Below the pieces are notes generated by a model. It had not been told where the DNA came from. It ran no database searches and saw only the letters and a program-made list of their open reading frames with translations. 37,390 nt of DNA from CAWKGV01 sp963849305 (lineage in GTDB: Bacteria > Pseudomonadota > Alphaproteobacteria > Acetobacterales > Acetobacteraceae), in the NCBI GenBank assembly GCA_963849305.1, contig CAWKGV010000020.1, forward strand, positions 1-37,390. The letters run 5' to 3'. Below, in pieces: positions 8,262-17,096 of the stretch. The translations under genes were made by a program, and so were the position numbers. How positions within the stretch are numbered: position 1 is the stretch's first letter; each line of letters opens with the position of its first letter.

Positions 8262-9782
8262 ATGGACGACCTCAGGATCGCCGTTTCGAACGTGCCGGAA
8301 TACACCGTCTCGGAGATATCCGGGGCGGTGAAGCGGGCACTGGAAGGCAGCTTCGGCCGAGTGCGCGTACGCGGCGAAATAACCGAGCTGAAACGCCATA
8401 CCTCCGGCCACTACTATTTCGCGCTCAAGGACGACGGCGCCAAGCTGGCCGGCATCGTGTGGAAGTCCGCCGTGCCGCGGCTTGGCATGGCGCCCGAGAA
8501 CGGTGTGGAGGTCATCGCGACCGGCCGGTTGACCACCTACGCGGATCGCTCGTCCTACCAGCTCATCGTCGAGCGGATGGAGTATGCGGGTGCCGGCGCG
8601 CTGCTGGCGCGAATCGAGATGCTGCGCCACCGCCTGACCGCCGAGGGACTGTTCGAGGCGGCCCGCAAGCGGCGCCTGCCGGTGCTGCCGGTGGTCGTAG
8701 GCGTGATTACGTCGGAGCGCGGCGCGGTGATCCAGGACATCCGCACCACGATTGCCCGGCGCTTCCCGAGAAAGATCCTGCTCTGGCCGGTGCCGGTGCA
8801 AGGAGAGGGAGCCTCGGCGCGAATCGCTGCCGCGATTGCTGGCTTCGACGCGCTGCCCCTCGGTGGGGCTGTGCCGCGCCCCGACGTGCTGATCGTGGCG
8901 CGCGGCGGCGGCAGCCTGCAAGACCTGATGGCGTTCAACGAGGAGGAGGTGGTCCGCGCGGCCGCTGCCTGTCGCATTCCGCTGATCTCCGCGGTGGGCC
9001 ACGAGACGGACACGACGCTGATCGACTTTGCCGCCGACCTGCGCGCCCCGACGCCGACGGCGGCGGCCGAACTGGCGGTGCCGGCGCTTGCGGACTTGCT
9101 CGCCGACCTCCAGCAGAAGACGGCGCGGCTGCTGGGCGCCCTCAATCGCCTTTCGGCCGAGCGCCGGCTTCGCCTCCAACGCGCCGAACGCGGTTTGCCG
9201 GATCTCCCCTCGCTGCTCGGCGGCGCGCGGCAGCGCCTGGACGACCGGGCGGAGCGGCTGGAGCTTGCCTTGCCGAACCTGCTGGCCGCCCGTCGCGGGG
9301 CGATGGAGAGGGCCGTGCGACGCCTGCCGGATTTGCCGAGCATGGTGGTGGCGGCGCGACAGCGCGTGGCCGAGCGCGGCGCGCGGCTGGTGCTTGCGTT
9401 GCCGAACCTGGTCGAGCGGCGGCGCGGCTCCCTCGCGCTATGCAGCCAAAAGCTGAACGGAGCGCTGCGTCATGCCGTGGCCGGCATACATGGCCGGGCC
9501 GGCCGGACCCTCGCGCGTTTATCCGACGCCTCGCTCCGCGCCTGCCTGCGAGAGTTGCGCGCGCGGGTGCAGGGCGACGGGGGGCGGCTGGAGGCAGTGT
9601 CCCCGCTGGCGGTGCTGAAGCGAGGCTACGTCGTGGTCTCGGACCTCGCCGGGCACGCTCTGACGGAGGTGGGCCAGGTCGCGCCCGGGCATCGGCTGCG
9701 GCTGCGCTTCTGCGACGGCGAGGTGCACGCGACAGCGGAGGGCGGCTCTAAAGCGGAGCGCCAGGGGCGGCTGGCGCTGTAA
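8262..9782 (+). CDS. xseA: Exodeoxyribonuclease VII large subunit
   Basis: 506 residues, a usual length for XseA in this class. Exonuclease VII degrades single-stranded DNA from both ends and is formed with several copies of the small subunit XseB, which is not in this window. The N-terminal OB-fold is clear (VSEISGAVKRALE, VRGEITELKRHTSGHYYFAL, LKDDGAKLAGIVWK). The catalytic domain has VGVITSERGAVIQDI, DVLIVARGGGSLQDL, AFNEEEVVRA and SAVGHETDTTLIDFAADLRAPTPTAAAE. A long helical region follows (about residues 280-440, with repeated LPDLPS / ALPNL segments), then the C-terminal LKRGYVVV segment. Start at ATG 8262, divergent from purD. The repeats in the helical part (three RLPDLPS/LxLALPNL units) are slightly unusual. 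Confidence 0.96.
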   Translation: MDDLRIAVSNVPEYTVSEISGAVKRALEGSFGRVRVRGEITELKRHTSGHYYFALKDDGAKLAGIVWKSAVPRLGMAPENGVEVIATGRLTTYADRSSYQLIVERMEYAGAGALLARIEMLRHRLTAEGLFEAARKRRLPVLPVVVGVITSERGAVIQDIRTTIARRFPRKILLWPVPVQGEGASARIAAAIAGFDALPLGGAVPRPDVLIVARGGGSLQDLMAFNEEEVVRAAAACRIPLISAVGHETDTTLIDFAADLRAPTPTAAAELAVPALADLLADLQQKTARLLGALNRLSAERRLRLQRAERGLPDLPSLLGGARQRLDDRAERLELALPNLLAARRGAMERAVRRLPDLPSMVVAARQRVAERGARLVLALPNLVERRRGSLALCSQKLNGALRHAVAGIHGRAGRTLARLSDASLRACLRELRARVQGDGGRLEAVSPLAVLKRGYVVVSDLAGHALTEVGQVAPGHRLRLRFCDGEVHATAEGGSKAERQGRLAL

Positions 9783-9799
9783 GAAGGCCGGGACAGATG

Positions 9800-10668
9800 T
9801 CAATTGGCGTGGCACCGATCATCGCGTGTCCGCGCCGGCTGTTTCAGCATCTCGGTAAGCGCCGCGTTGAACGCCTCGGCCGCCTCGTACGCGACCCAAT
9901 GGCCAGCGCCATCGATCGCGCGGAAGCGCAATTCTGGGTGCAGCTCCCGCATCACCCGCTCGCGCGCGTGAATATCGGGCAATGCCGTCGCGTCGAAGCT
10001 GCCGTAAATTCCGTTGACCTGGCAACGCAGGACAACAAGTGCGTCGCGCAACCAGGTGCCACGCGAAATGGGCGGGGTCTTCAGTCGGGAATGCCGCGTG
10101 TTCCAGTCCTGGATCAGCACGGCGAGATCGTCGATCCTGGCGGGATCGGCGATCATCAGCCGCGCCAGATTGGTCCGATGCGCCGCGACCCGCTGCTCGC
10201 CCTCAAGCAGCCGCACCTTCACCAGATCGGTTCGCCCCCGCGCGAGTCCCAGCCCGCCGGAGCCAACGATGGTGACCGAGCGCACGCGATTCATGAGTCG
10301 CGGCAAGCACGCCCGCCATGACCCCGCCGAACGAAAACCCGCCCACATCATAGCGCGCGCCCGGCCTGATCACCGCATCGAGCCCATCTGCCAGGATCGC
10401 GGCCATCGCGGGCGGCGAGTCCGGGTCCGGCGCCATATCGGATTCTCCGAGGCCAGGCAGATCCGGCGCCACAACGCGGTAGGACGCGGCGAAGAACTCT
10501 ATGTTGCGCACCCAGTGCCGCCAGGAGCCGTTGCCGCCATGCAGAAACACAAGCGACGGGCCGTCGCCCCAGGCGTGCCAGACCATACGCCCGTCGCCGC
10601 ACGGAGTCTCGTAGCGATCGGCTGCACGCTCCAGCCGGTCAAGAAAGACCTGCGGATCAACGATGGCG
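9800..10668 (-). pseudogene. Alpha/beta hydrolase, frameshifted
   Basis: Alpha/beta-hydrolase fold enzyme. The N-part reads VDPQVFLDRLERAADRYETP, VWHAWGDGPSLVFLHGGNGS (oxyanion HG), ASYRVVAPDLPGLGESD and YDVGGFSFGGVMAGV, with the nucleophilic Ser in GFSFGG. Near 10298-10305 the frame shifts. The C-part continues as RVRSVTIVGSGGLGLARGR and ends with LRFRAIDGAGHWVAYEAAEAFN, which holds the catalytic His in GAGHW. A single indel explains the break, so it may be a sequence error. No good start codon sits just before the first conserved residues, so the 5' limit is approximate. Convergent with xseA (17-base gap) and divergent from the metallophosphoesterase. The substrate is unknown; the fold resembles C-C hydrolases and esterases. 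Confidence 0.8.
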
Positions 10669-10773
10669 GCGCTCTCCCGTCTGTTCGCGCCGCGTCCGGC
10701 GTGCTTTGCTCGAGCTGAGCGTACGGAGCCACCCGGGACGACGTCAAGTGGGCGACCGAAACAACATGCGCGC

Positions 10774-11538
10774 ATGACGGTCGTTTTCATCGGCGACGTG
10801 CATCAGCAATGGCACATCGTGGATGCCGAGTTGCCCGCGCTGGGCGAGCGTCCCGCCGCTGCCGTGCTCCTCGGCGACATGCAATGCGACCGGCCGCTCG
10901 ATGAGCTTGCGGCGCCGCTGCTCGCGCGCGCCATCCCGGTGCTCTGGATCTTCGGCAACCATGACAACGACGGTGGCCCGGAGATGTGGGCCAACCTGAC
11001 CGAACCGACGCGCAACCCGCTCACGGCTAGTGGCGCGCTGCATAGAAAGGTGACCGAAGCGGCGGGCCTGCGGATCGCCGGACTCGGCGGCACGTTCCGC
11101 CCGCTCATCTGGGAGCCGCCGGAACCGCCGAGGCTGCGCCAGCGCGCGGAACTCGCGGCTGACCTCGCGGCGCTCCGTCCGAACTGGCGCGAGGATCATC
11201 TCGCCGCACTGGAGCATTCGCTCGGCTCGACCGCGATCTGGCCGGAGGACATCGATACTCTAGCCGGCCAACGAGCCGACATCCTGGTGACGCACGAGGC
11301 ACCGGGCAGCCATCCGATGGGCAGCACGGTGATCGACGCCCTCGCGCGCAGCATGGGAGCGTGGCTGATCGTCCACGGTCACCATCACGTCGCGTATCGG
11401 GCGACCGCGCCCGATGGGTTGCGGGTGCTCGGGGTGGCGTCCGCCTGGGGAGTGACGCAAGATGGCGCGGTCATATGGGAAGGCGAGAGGCCGCGCCCTC
11501 TGGGCCGACTGATCGGCCAATGGCAGCTCGAATCTTGA
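10774..11538 (+). CDS. Calcineurin-like metallophosphoesterase
   Basis: 254 residues from ATG 10774 (MTVVFIGDVHQQ). The five metal-binding blocks of the calcineurin-like superfamily are present in order: GDVH (residues 7-10), GD (34-35), GNHD (61-64), ILVTHEAPGSHP and IVHGHHH. The protein is thus expected to bind two metal ions and hydrolyse a phosphate ester; the substrate is not known. An upstream in-frame start at 10663 would overlap the hydrolase gene; 10774 is preferred because the first strand starts there. It ends 22 bases before livH on the same strand and could be transcribed with the transporter. No signal peptide, so cytoplasmic. Confidence 0.88.
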   Translation: MTVVFIGDVHQQWHIVDAELPALGERPAAAVLLGDMQCDRPLDELAAPLLARAIPVLWIFGNHDNDGGPEMWANLTEPTRNPLTASGALHRKVTEAAGLRIAGLGGTFRPLIWEPPEPPRLRQRAELAADLAALRPNWREDHLAALEHSLGSTAIWPEDIDTLAGQRADILVTHEAPGSHPMGSTVIDALARSMGAWLIVHGHHHVAYRATAPDGLRVLGVASAWGVTQDGAVIWEGERPRPLGRLIGQWQLES

Positions 11539-11560
11539 GGAAACGAGGCGGTCGGGGCTG

Positions 11561-12514
11561 GTGAATGACGTTCTGTTAGAGAACGTTCTGAACGCGCTGG
11601 CTGCCGGCCTGATCATCGGCTGCCTCTATGGCCTGATGTGCCTCGGGCTTGGGCTGATCTTCGGCATCATGAAGATCGTTAATTTTGCCCAAGGCGAGCT
11701 GCTGATGCTCGGCATGTATGTCAGCTTCTATCTGGTGACCGGCTGGGGCGTGCTGCACGTCCTCGGGCCATACGCCGCCCCGTTCGTCGCCGCGCTGATC
11801 GCCGGTCCGGTGCTGTTCGGCGGCGGCGCGTTGCTGCATCGGTTTCTGATCGCGCGCGTCTCCGGCCTGCGCACCTTCGGCACGCTCGACGAGGGCGCCT
11901 TCGGCCAGCTCGTGATCACCCTCGGCGTTTCGCTCATCCTTCAGAACGCCGGGCTGATCGTGTTCGGCTCCTCGCCGCAGACAGTGCTCACGCCGCTATC
12001 CGCCCGCGCCTTCATCATCGGCCCGATCGTGGGCGACGCGACTCTGTTTCTTAACAAGGCCCGCGTGATCGCCTGCGGCATGGCGATCTTGGTGGCCGTG
12101 GCGCTCTATCTGCTAATGGAACGGACCACGCTCGGCAAGGCGTTGCGCGCCGCGGCCGACAACCCGACCGCGGCGACCTACATGGGGATCGACGTCGATC
12201 GCGCCTACCGCATCGCCTTCGGGCTTGGCAGCGCCGTCACCGCCGTCGCCGGCGGGCTGATGGCGACCTATCTCTCGTTCACGCCGTTTGTCGGCCTCGA
12301 CTACGTCATCATCATGTATTCCGGCGTGGTGCTGGGCGGGATGGGCAGCATCCTGGGCGCGTTCTGGGGCGGACTCACGGTGGGTCTCGTGCAGCAATGC
12401 TCGGCCCTGGTGCTGCCGCCGCAATTGCAGAATGCCGCCATCTTCGTCGTGTTCCTGCTGATTGTGACATTGCGCCCGCAGGGCTTTTTCGGCCGCTCGG
12501 CGGAGCGCGCCTGA
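11561..12514 (+). CDS. livH: Branched-chain amino acid-type ABC permease, LivH-like
   Basis: 317 residues from GTG 11561. Inner-membrane permease of the LivH family: LLENVLNALAAGLIIGCLYG, LGLGLIFGIMKIVNFAQGEL (conserved NFAQGE) and YSGVVLGGMGSILGAFWGGL (the GGMGS motif). About eight hydrophobic segments are visible. With LivM it forms the pore of a HAAT-type importer. It ends one base before livM starts, so translation is probably coupled. The substrate cannot be read from the sequence; this family also imports urea, amides, aromatic acids and other small organic molecules. Confidence 0.93.
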   Translation: MNDVLLENVLNALAAGLIIGCLYGLMCLGLGLIFGIMKIVNFAQGELLMLGMYVSFYLVTGWGVLHVLGPYAAPFVAALIAGPVLFGGGALLHRFLIARVSGLRTFGTLDEGAFGQLVITLGVSLILQNAGLIVFGSSPQTVLTPLSARAFIIGPIVGDATLFLNKARVIACGMAILVAVALYLLMERTTLGKALRAAADNPTAATYMGIDVDRAYRIAFGLGSAVTAVAGGLMATYLSFTPFVGLDYVIIMYSGVVLGGMGSILGAFWGGLTVGLVQQCSALVLPPQLQNAAIFVVFLLIVTLRPQGFFGRSAERA

Positions 12515-12515
12515 G

Positions 12516-14285
12516 ATGAGGGACGGAGCGCCCGCGCGGATGCGCAAGGACGGGGTCGCGCTGGCCGCCTTTGCGATCGTGTATCTCGCCGTCGCGGCGC
12601 TGGTGCGCAACAGCTACTATCAGTTGATGCTGACCCTGGTGCCGATCTGGGCGACGATGGGCCTCGCCTGGAACCTCATCTCGGGTTACAGCGGCCTCGT
12701 CTCGTTCGGCCACGCGGCATTTTTCGGTGCCGGCGCCTATACGGTGACGCTGGCGCTGGTTTATTGGCATCTCACGCCCTGGCTCGGCATCCCGCTCGGT
12801 ATGGTGGTGGGCGGGGCGGCGGCGGCGCTGATCGGCGTGCCGACCTTCCGTCTGCGCGGACATTATTTCGCGCTGGCGATGCTCGCCTACCCGCTCGCCA
12901 TCCTTTACGTGATGGAGTATTTCGGTTTCCAGGAGGTGCCGCTGCCCATGCACCGGGATCATCCGGCGGCATTCCTACAATTCACCGATCCACGCTTTTA
13001 CACACTGGTCGCCCTCGGGCTGCTGATCGTGGCGATGGTCGCGTCCATGCTGGTGGAGAACTCTCGCTTCGGTCTCGCGCTGCTGGCGATCCGGCAGAAC
13101 GAGTTGGCAGCCGAGGCGGCCGGCATTAATACCTGGGGTTGGAAGATGCGCGGCCTCATCGCGAGCGGCGCGATGGCGGCGGCGGCCGGAGGTCTTTATG
13201 CCTGCGTGCTGCTGGTAGTGACGCCGGACTCCGTGTTCGGCGTGCTGACCTCGGCGCAGGCGCTCGTGGTGACGCTGTTCGGCGGTGTGGCGACGATCTG
13301 GGGGCCGGTGATCGGCAGTGCCATCCTGATCCCTCTCGCCGACACACTGAACGCCCGGCTCGGCAATATCCTGCCCGGCATTCAGGGAATCGTCTATGGC
13401 GCCGCCATCATCGGCGTGATGCTCGCGGCACCCGAAGGGCTGTTCTGGACGATCCGCGATCGTTGGTTCCGCCCGTCCGAGCCACCGCCGCGCGCCCTGC
13501 GCGGAGTGTCCGCGCCCGAGTCACAACTCGCGGCGGCGCGCGCGATCGGCCCGCTTCTCGAAGTGCGCGGCCTCTCCCGCGCCTTCGGCGGTTTGCGCGC
13601 AGTGGATGATGTGAGCTTCACTATCGCGCAAGGCGAAATCCTCGGCATCATCGGCCCGAACGGCGCCGGCAAGACGACGCTATTCAACCTGCTCAACGGC
13701 GTGCTCCGGGCCAATGCCGGCGAGGCGCGGCTCGGCGCCGAGCCGATCACCGGCCGCAGGGTGCATCGGATCTGCCGCATGGGTGTGGGCCGTACGTTCC
13801 AGGTCGTACGCAGCTTCCCGCGCCTGCCATTGCTCGACAACGTCGTGGTGGGTGCCTATGGGGCCGGCCTCGACGACCGCGGCGCGGTGCGCGCCGCCGA
13901 GGCGGCGCTGCATTCCGTGGGCCTGCTGGCGCTCGCCCATCGCGTCGCGGGACAGCTCACCAACAAGGAGCTACGGCTGATGGAACTGGCCAGGGCTCTG
14001 GCTGGCCAACCCCGGCTGCTGCTGCTCGATGAGACCCTGGCCGGGCTCGGGCGCGAGGAATGCGACGAGCTGCTAAGTGTGCTGGAGCGGCTGCGCACCG
14101 GCGGCATGACCATCGCCATCATCGAACACACGATGCAAGCGATGCTGCGCATCGCCGACCGCTTCCTGGTGCTGGATCATGGCCGGGTGCTAACGATCGG
14201 GCCGCCGCGCGTGGTGGTGGAGGACAGGGCGGTGATCGAGGCCTATCTCGGCGCGAAATGGCTGGCGCGGCACTCCTCGGGATAA
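12516..14285 (+). CDS. livM-livG: Fused LivM permease and LivG ATPase
   Basis: 589 residues in one frame. Residues 1 to about 320 are a LivM permease (AWNLISGYSGLVSFGHAAFF, then GVPTFRLRGHYFALAMLAY and AIRQNELAAEAAGIN). A proline-rich linker (about 323-345) follows, then a LivG-type ABC ATPase (LLEVRGLSRAFGG onward). Walker A GPNGAGKTT is near residue 380, Q-loop GVGRTFQ, Walker B LLLLDETLAGLG near 500-512 and the H-loop AIIEHTM. The signature helix is LTNKELRLMELARAL (about 481-495), which departs from the usual LSGGQ pattern, as seen in some LivG proteins. LivM-LivG fusions are known in proteobacteria. It forms the membrane pore with LivH and drives transport with LivF. The livF start lies inside its last 28 bases. 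Confidence 0.94.
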   Translation: MRDGAPARMRKDGVALAAFAIVYLAVAALVRNSYYQLMLTLVPIWATMGLAWNLISGYSGLVSFGHAAFFGAGAYTVTLALVYWHLTPWLGIPLGMVVGGAAAALIGVPTFRLRGHYFALAMLAYPLAILYVMEYFGFQEVPLPMHRDHPAAFLQFTDPRFYTLVALGLLIVAMVASMLVENSRFGLALLAIRQNELAAEAAGINTWGWKMRGLIASGAMAAAAGGLYACVLLVVTPDSVFGVLTSAQALVVTLFGGVATIWGPVIGSAILIPLADTLNARLGNILPGIQGIVYGAAIIGVMLAAPEGLFWTIRDRWFRPSEPPPRALRGVSAPESQLAAARAIGPLLEVRGLSRAFGGLRAVDDVSFTIAQGEILGIIGPNGAGKTTLFNLLNGVLRANAGEARLGAEPITGRRVHRICRMGVGRTFQVVRSFPRLPLLDNVVVGAYGAGLDDRGAVRAAEAALHSVGLLALAHRVAGQLTNKELRLMELARALAGQPRLLLLDETLAGLGREECDELLSVLERLRTGGMTIAIIEHTMQAMLRIADRFLVLDHGRVLTIGPPRVVVEDRAVIEAYLGAKWLARHSSG

Positions 14286-14989
14286 GCGGCCTTTCGGTCG
14301 CCTATGGCGGATTGCGGGCGCTGGAACGCGTTTCGCTCTCGGTCGCGGAGGGCGAGTTCGTCACCGTGGTCGGGCCGAACGGCGCTGGCAAGACCACGCT
14401 GTTCAAGGCGATCTGCGGCATCGTCCCGCCCGCCTCCGGCCGGATCGCGTTCCGAGGCTTCGACCTTCTGCAACGGCCCGCTTCATTGCGCGCGCATCTC
14501 GGCATCGCCCACGTGCCGGAGGGGAGGCAGGTGTTCAAGACCCTGACCGTGCGCGAAAACCTGGAAATGGGCGCCTTTCCGCCGGCCGGCCGCGCGCAAT
14601 GGCCGCGCATGTTGCAACGCATCCATGAATTGTTCCCCATCCTCGCCGAACGCGCAGCCCAACTCGCCGGCACCTTATCCGGCGGCGAACAGCAGATGCT
14701 CGCGATCGGGCGGGGGCTTGCCTGCGCGCCGCGCCTGCTGATGCTGGACGAGCCTTCCATGGGTCTGGCCCCCGCGGTCGCGGATACGATCTTCCAGCGG
14801 ATTTCGCAGATCCATCGCGAGGACGGTCTCGCCATCCTCCTGGTGGAGCAGCGCGTGGCCGAGGCGCTGGAGTTGTCGGATCACGGCTACGTTTTGGAAA
14901 CCGGACGGGTAGTGCTGGACGGCACATACGACACGCTGCTTGCCGACGACCGAGTGCGGCGCTCCTATCTCGGTCTCGGCGAGGCTTGA
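14258..14989 (+). CDS. livF: Branched-chain amino acid-type ABC ATPase, LivF-like
   Basis: 243 residues from ATG 14258, overlapping the end of livM-livG by 28 bases. ABC ATPase of the LivF type: GLSVAYGGLRALERVSL, Walker A GPNGAGKTT (39-47), GIAHVPEGRQVFKTLTV (the LivF-specific PEGR box), signature LSGGEQQMLAIGRGL and Walker B LLMLDEPSMGLAP, with LLVEQRV at the H-loop position (Gln in place of the His, as is common for LivF). It would pair with the LivG half of the fusion to power uptake. It ends 17 bases before the binding-protein start. Confidence 0.94.
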   Translation: MAGAALLGISGLSVAYGGLRALERVSLSVAEGEFVTVVGPNGAGKTTLFKAICGIVPPASGRIAFRGFDLLQRPASLRAHLGIAHVPEGRQVFKTLTVRENLEMGAFPPAGRAQWPRMLQRIHELFPILAERAAQLAGTLSGGEQQMLAIGRGLACAPRLLMLDEPSMGLAPAVADTIFQRISQIHREDGLAILLVEQRVAEALELSDHGYVLETGRVVLDGTYDTLLADDRVRRSYLGLGEA

Positions 14990-15006
14990 TCGGGAGGAAC
15001 AATGAC

Positions 15007-16242
15007 ATGGCTTACGTGATCGGTCGGCGTTCGGCGTTGGCGCTCGGGCTCGGTGCCGGCACGACCGCGCTCGCCGGGCGGGCGCAGGCTCAGGCGCAGC
15101 CCGCCGAGGTGAAGATCGCTATGTTGGTGCCGCTCTCCGGGCCGTGGGCGCGTGAAGGCATCCTCGAACGGATGGGCGCCGAAATGGCGGTTGACGACGT
15201 GAACCATGCCGGCGGCATCAAGGCGCTGGGTGGGGCGAAGCTGCGGCTGGTGCAGTACGATACCGGCGACACTGCCGAGAAAGCGAAAGACGCGGCGCAG
15301 CGCATGATCGCCGAGCACCCCGACCTCGCGGGCGGGTTCGGCTGCTGGTTGAGCACCTTCACGCTCGCCGCCACCGAGGTCACCGAACGCGCGCGGCTGC
15401 CTTGGCTCACGCTCTCCTACTCGGATGCGATCACCAATCGCGGCTTCCGCTGTGTCTTCCAGACCTCGCCCACCGCCGTGCAGCAGGCCGAGGATATCAT
15501 CCCGATCATCATGAAGCTCGCCCAGGGCACGAGCGGCAAGCGCCCGAAGAAGGTCGCCCTGATCGGCGACAACACCGCGGCTAGCGTCAGCTTCCGCAAG
15601 CCGATCGAAGGCCATATCCTGAAGGACGAAGGGCTGAAGGCGGTAGTTGACGAAACCTATACGCCGCCTCTGGCGGACGCCACGACGCTGGTCCAGCCGG
15701 TGCGCAGCGCGCGACCGGATTTCGTGCTACTGCTGTCCACCAACGTGCCCGACGACAAACTCCTGGCTGACACGTTCTCAGAGTACGGCATGACCGCGAC
15801 GAAGTTGCCCCTGATCGGCAACGGCGGCCACTGGGGCACGCCGGAGCTGCTCAAGACCACCGGCGCCGAAATCCTGCAAGGGATCATGGTCGGGCTGGCA
15901 AACTGGCCTGGCAAGGACCAGCAAGAGCTATCCAAACGGTTCGTGCAGCGCACCGGCGAGCCATGGTTCGGGCACGACTCGCTCTTCGCCTATGCCCATG
16001 TGATGATTCTGGCAACCGCGCTTGACAACGCCCGCTCCACCGATCGGGTGAAGGTGGCCGACGCGATCCGCGGCATGGACATGACGACCGGACCCGCGCT
16101 CTTGTTTCCAGGCCACCACCTGAAATTCGATGCCAAGGGACGGCGCGTGGATGCCGAGCTGGTGGTGATCCAGTGGCAGAATGCTCGGCCGGTGACGATC
16201 TTCCCCGAACAGATGGCGGTAGCAAAGGCGATGTGGTCATGA
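15007..16242 (+). CDS. Periplasmic substrate-binding protein of HAAT-type ABC transporter
   Basis: 411 residues from ATG 15007, with a GGGAGG ribosome binding site ending about 10 bases before. An earlier ATG (15002) is out of frame. The N-terminus GRRSALALGLGAGTTALAGR followed by AQAQA looks like a twin-arginine or Sec signal peptide with cleavage near residue 26-29. The mature part is a Leu/Ile/Val-binding (Peripla_BP_6) fold: VKIAMLVPLSGPWAREG, MAVDDVNHAGGIKALGG, RLVQYDTGDTAEKAKDAAQR, AGGFGCWLSTFTLAATEVTE and ARPDFVLLLSTNVPDDKLLA. It captures the substrate in the periplasm and delivers it to LivH/LivM. Its stop overlaps the MBL gene start. Liv-type proteins of this group bind many compounds, so the ligand is unknown. 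Confidence 0.92.
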   Translation: MAYVIGRRSALALGLGAGTTALAGRAQAQAQPAEVKIAMLVPLSGPWAREGILERMGAEMAVDDVNHAGGIKALGGAKLRLVQYDTGDTAEKAKDAAQRMIAEHPDLAGGFGCWLSTFTLAATEVTERARLPWLTLSYSDAITNRGFRCVFQTSPTAVQQAEDIIPIIMKLAQGTSGKRPKKVALIGDNTAASVSFRKPIEGHILKDEGLKAVVDETYTPPLADATTLVQPVRSARPDFVLLLSTNVPDDKLLADTFSEYGMTATKLPLIGNGGHWGTPELLKTTGAEILQGIMVGLANWPGKDQQELSKRFVQRTGEPWFGHDSLFAYAHVMILATALDNARSTDRVKVADAIRGMDMTTGPALLFPGHHLKFDAKGRRVDAELVVIQWQNARPVTIFPEQMAVAKAMWS

Positions 16243-17054
16243 CCCAGGTGCAGGACTTGCAGCCGTACGAGCTGTACGCCGTCCGCTACGGGCACAATGC
16301 CTTGGCCCGGCGTTCGGGCAACTTCATCGGCGGGGATGCGCACGACGCGCCGATGCCCCTCGACTACTTCGTCTGGGCGATTAAAGGGCCGGAGCGCGCC
16401 TTCATCCTCGACACCGGATTCGACCCCGCGATGGGCAAGAAGCGCGGGCGCGAATTCCTGCGCTCGCCGGGCGAAGGGTTGCGCGCGATTGGTGTCGAGC
16501 CGGACCGGATCGAGGACGTGATCCTGTCGCACATGCACTACGATCATTGCGGCAATTACGACCTGTTCCCGCGTGCCCGCTATCACGTGCAAGACAAGGA
16601 GATTGCCTTCTGCACCGGGCGGTGCATGTGCCATCCGGGCCTTCGCGTCGCCTTCGAGGAGGAGGACGTGATCGCGATCATCCGCAAGCTGTTCGCCGGC
16701 CGTGTGCAATTCCACGACGGGGCCGAGGAGCTGGCGCCGGGCCTCTCGGTCCATTACCTCGGCGGACACAGCAAGGGCTTACAGGTAGTGCGGGTTTGGA
16801 CCCGCCGGGGCTGGATGGTGCTCGCCTCCGATGCCAGCCACTTCTATGCCAATATGGACGAAGGCCGGGCCTTCCCGATCATTCACAGCCTCGAGGACAC
16901 ACTGGAGGGTTACGCCAAGATGCGGCAGCTGGCGAGCCGGGCGGACAACATCATCCCCGGCCATGACCCGCTGGTGCTGCGCCGCTACCCTGCCGCCGCA
17001 CCGGGACTGGAAAGCTTGGTCGCGCGCCTCGACGCCGATCCGCGATCAGGGTAG
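16239..17054 (+). CDS. MBL-fold hydrolase, AHL-lactonase-like
   Basis: 271 residues from ATG 16239, whose start overlaps the previous stop (ATGA). Metallo-beta-lactamase fold with the full zinc set: HMHYDH (residues 98-103), GGHSKGLQVV (the next His), the Asp of ASDASHF and the last His of IIPGHDPL. The pattern, with an unsplit SHMHYDHCGN and the late GHDP, resembles N-acyl-homoserine lactonases and related lactone hydrolases (AiiA/AttM type), but quorum-quenching activity cannot be claimed. Being translationally coupled with the binding protein, it more likely acts on the imported compound or an ester/lactone derived from it. No signal peptide, so cytoplasmic. Confidence 0.9.
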   Translation: MTQVQDLQPYELYAVRYGHNALARRSGNFIGGDAHDAPMPLDYFVWAIKGPERAFILDTGFDPAMGKKRGREFLRSPGEGLRAIGVEPDRIEDVILSHMHYDHCGNYDLFPRARYHVQDKEIAFCTGRCMCHPGLRVAFEEEDVIAIIRKLFAGRVQFHDGAEELAPGLSVHYLGGHSKGLQVVRVWTRRGWMVLASDASHFYANMDEGRAFPIIHSLEDTLEGYAKMRQLASRADNIIPGHDPLVLRRYPAAAPGLESLVARLDADPRSG

Positions 17055-17096
17055 CATCGGTTGCAACTGAAGATCATCTCAGGAGAACACAACGAC

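Noticed and set aside
9190..9430. Repeated LPDLPS/LALPNL units in XseA as a sign of gene duplication or insertion
   Set aside because: They lie in the long helical region of XseA, which commonly varies in repeat number.
8459..9751. A 430-residue plus-strand frame inside xseA
   Set aside because: It is a shadow of xseA in another frame, rich in Arg/Ala/Gly, with no conserved motifs.
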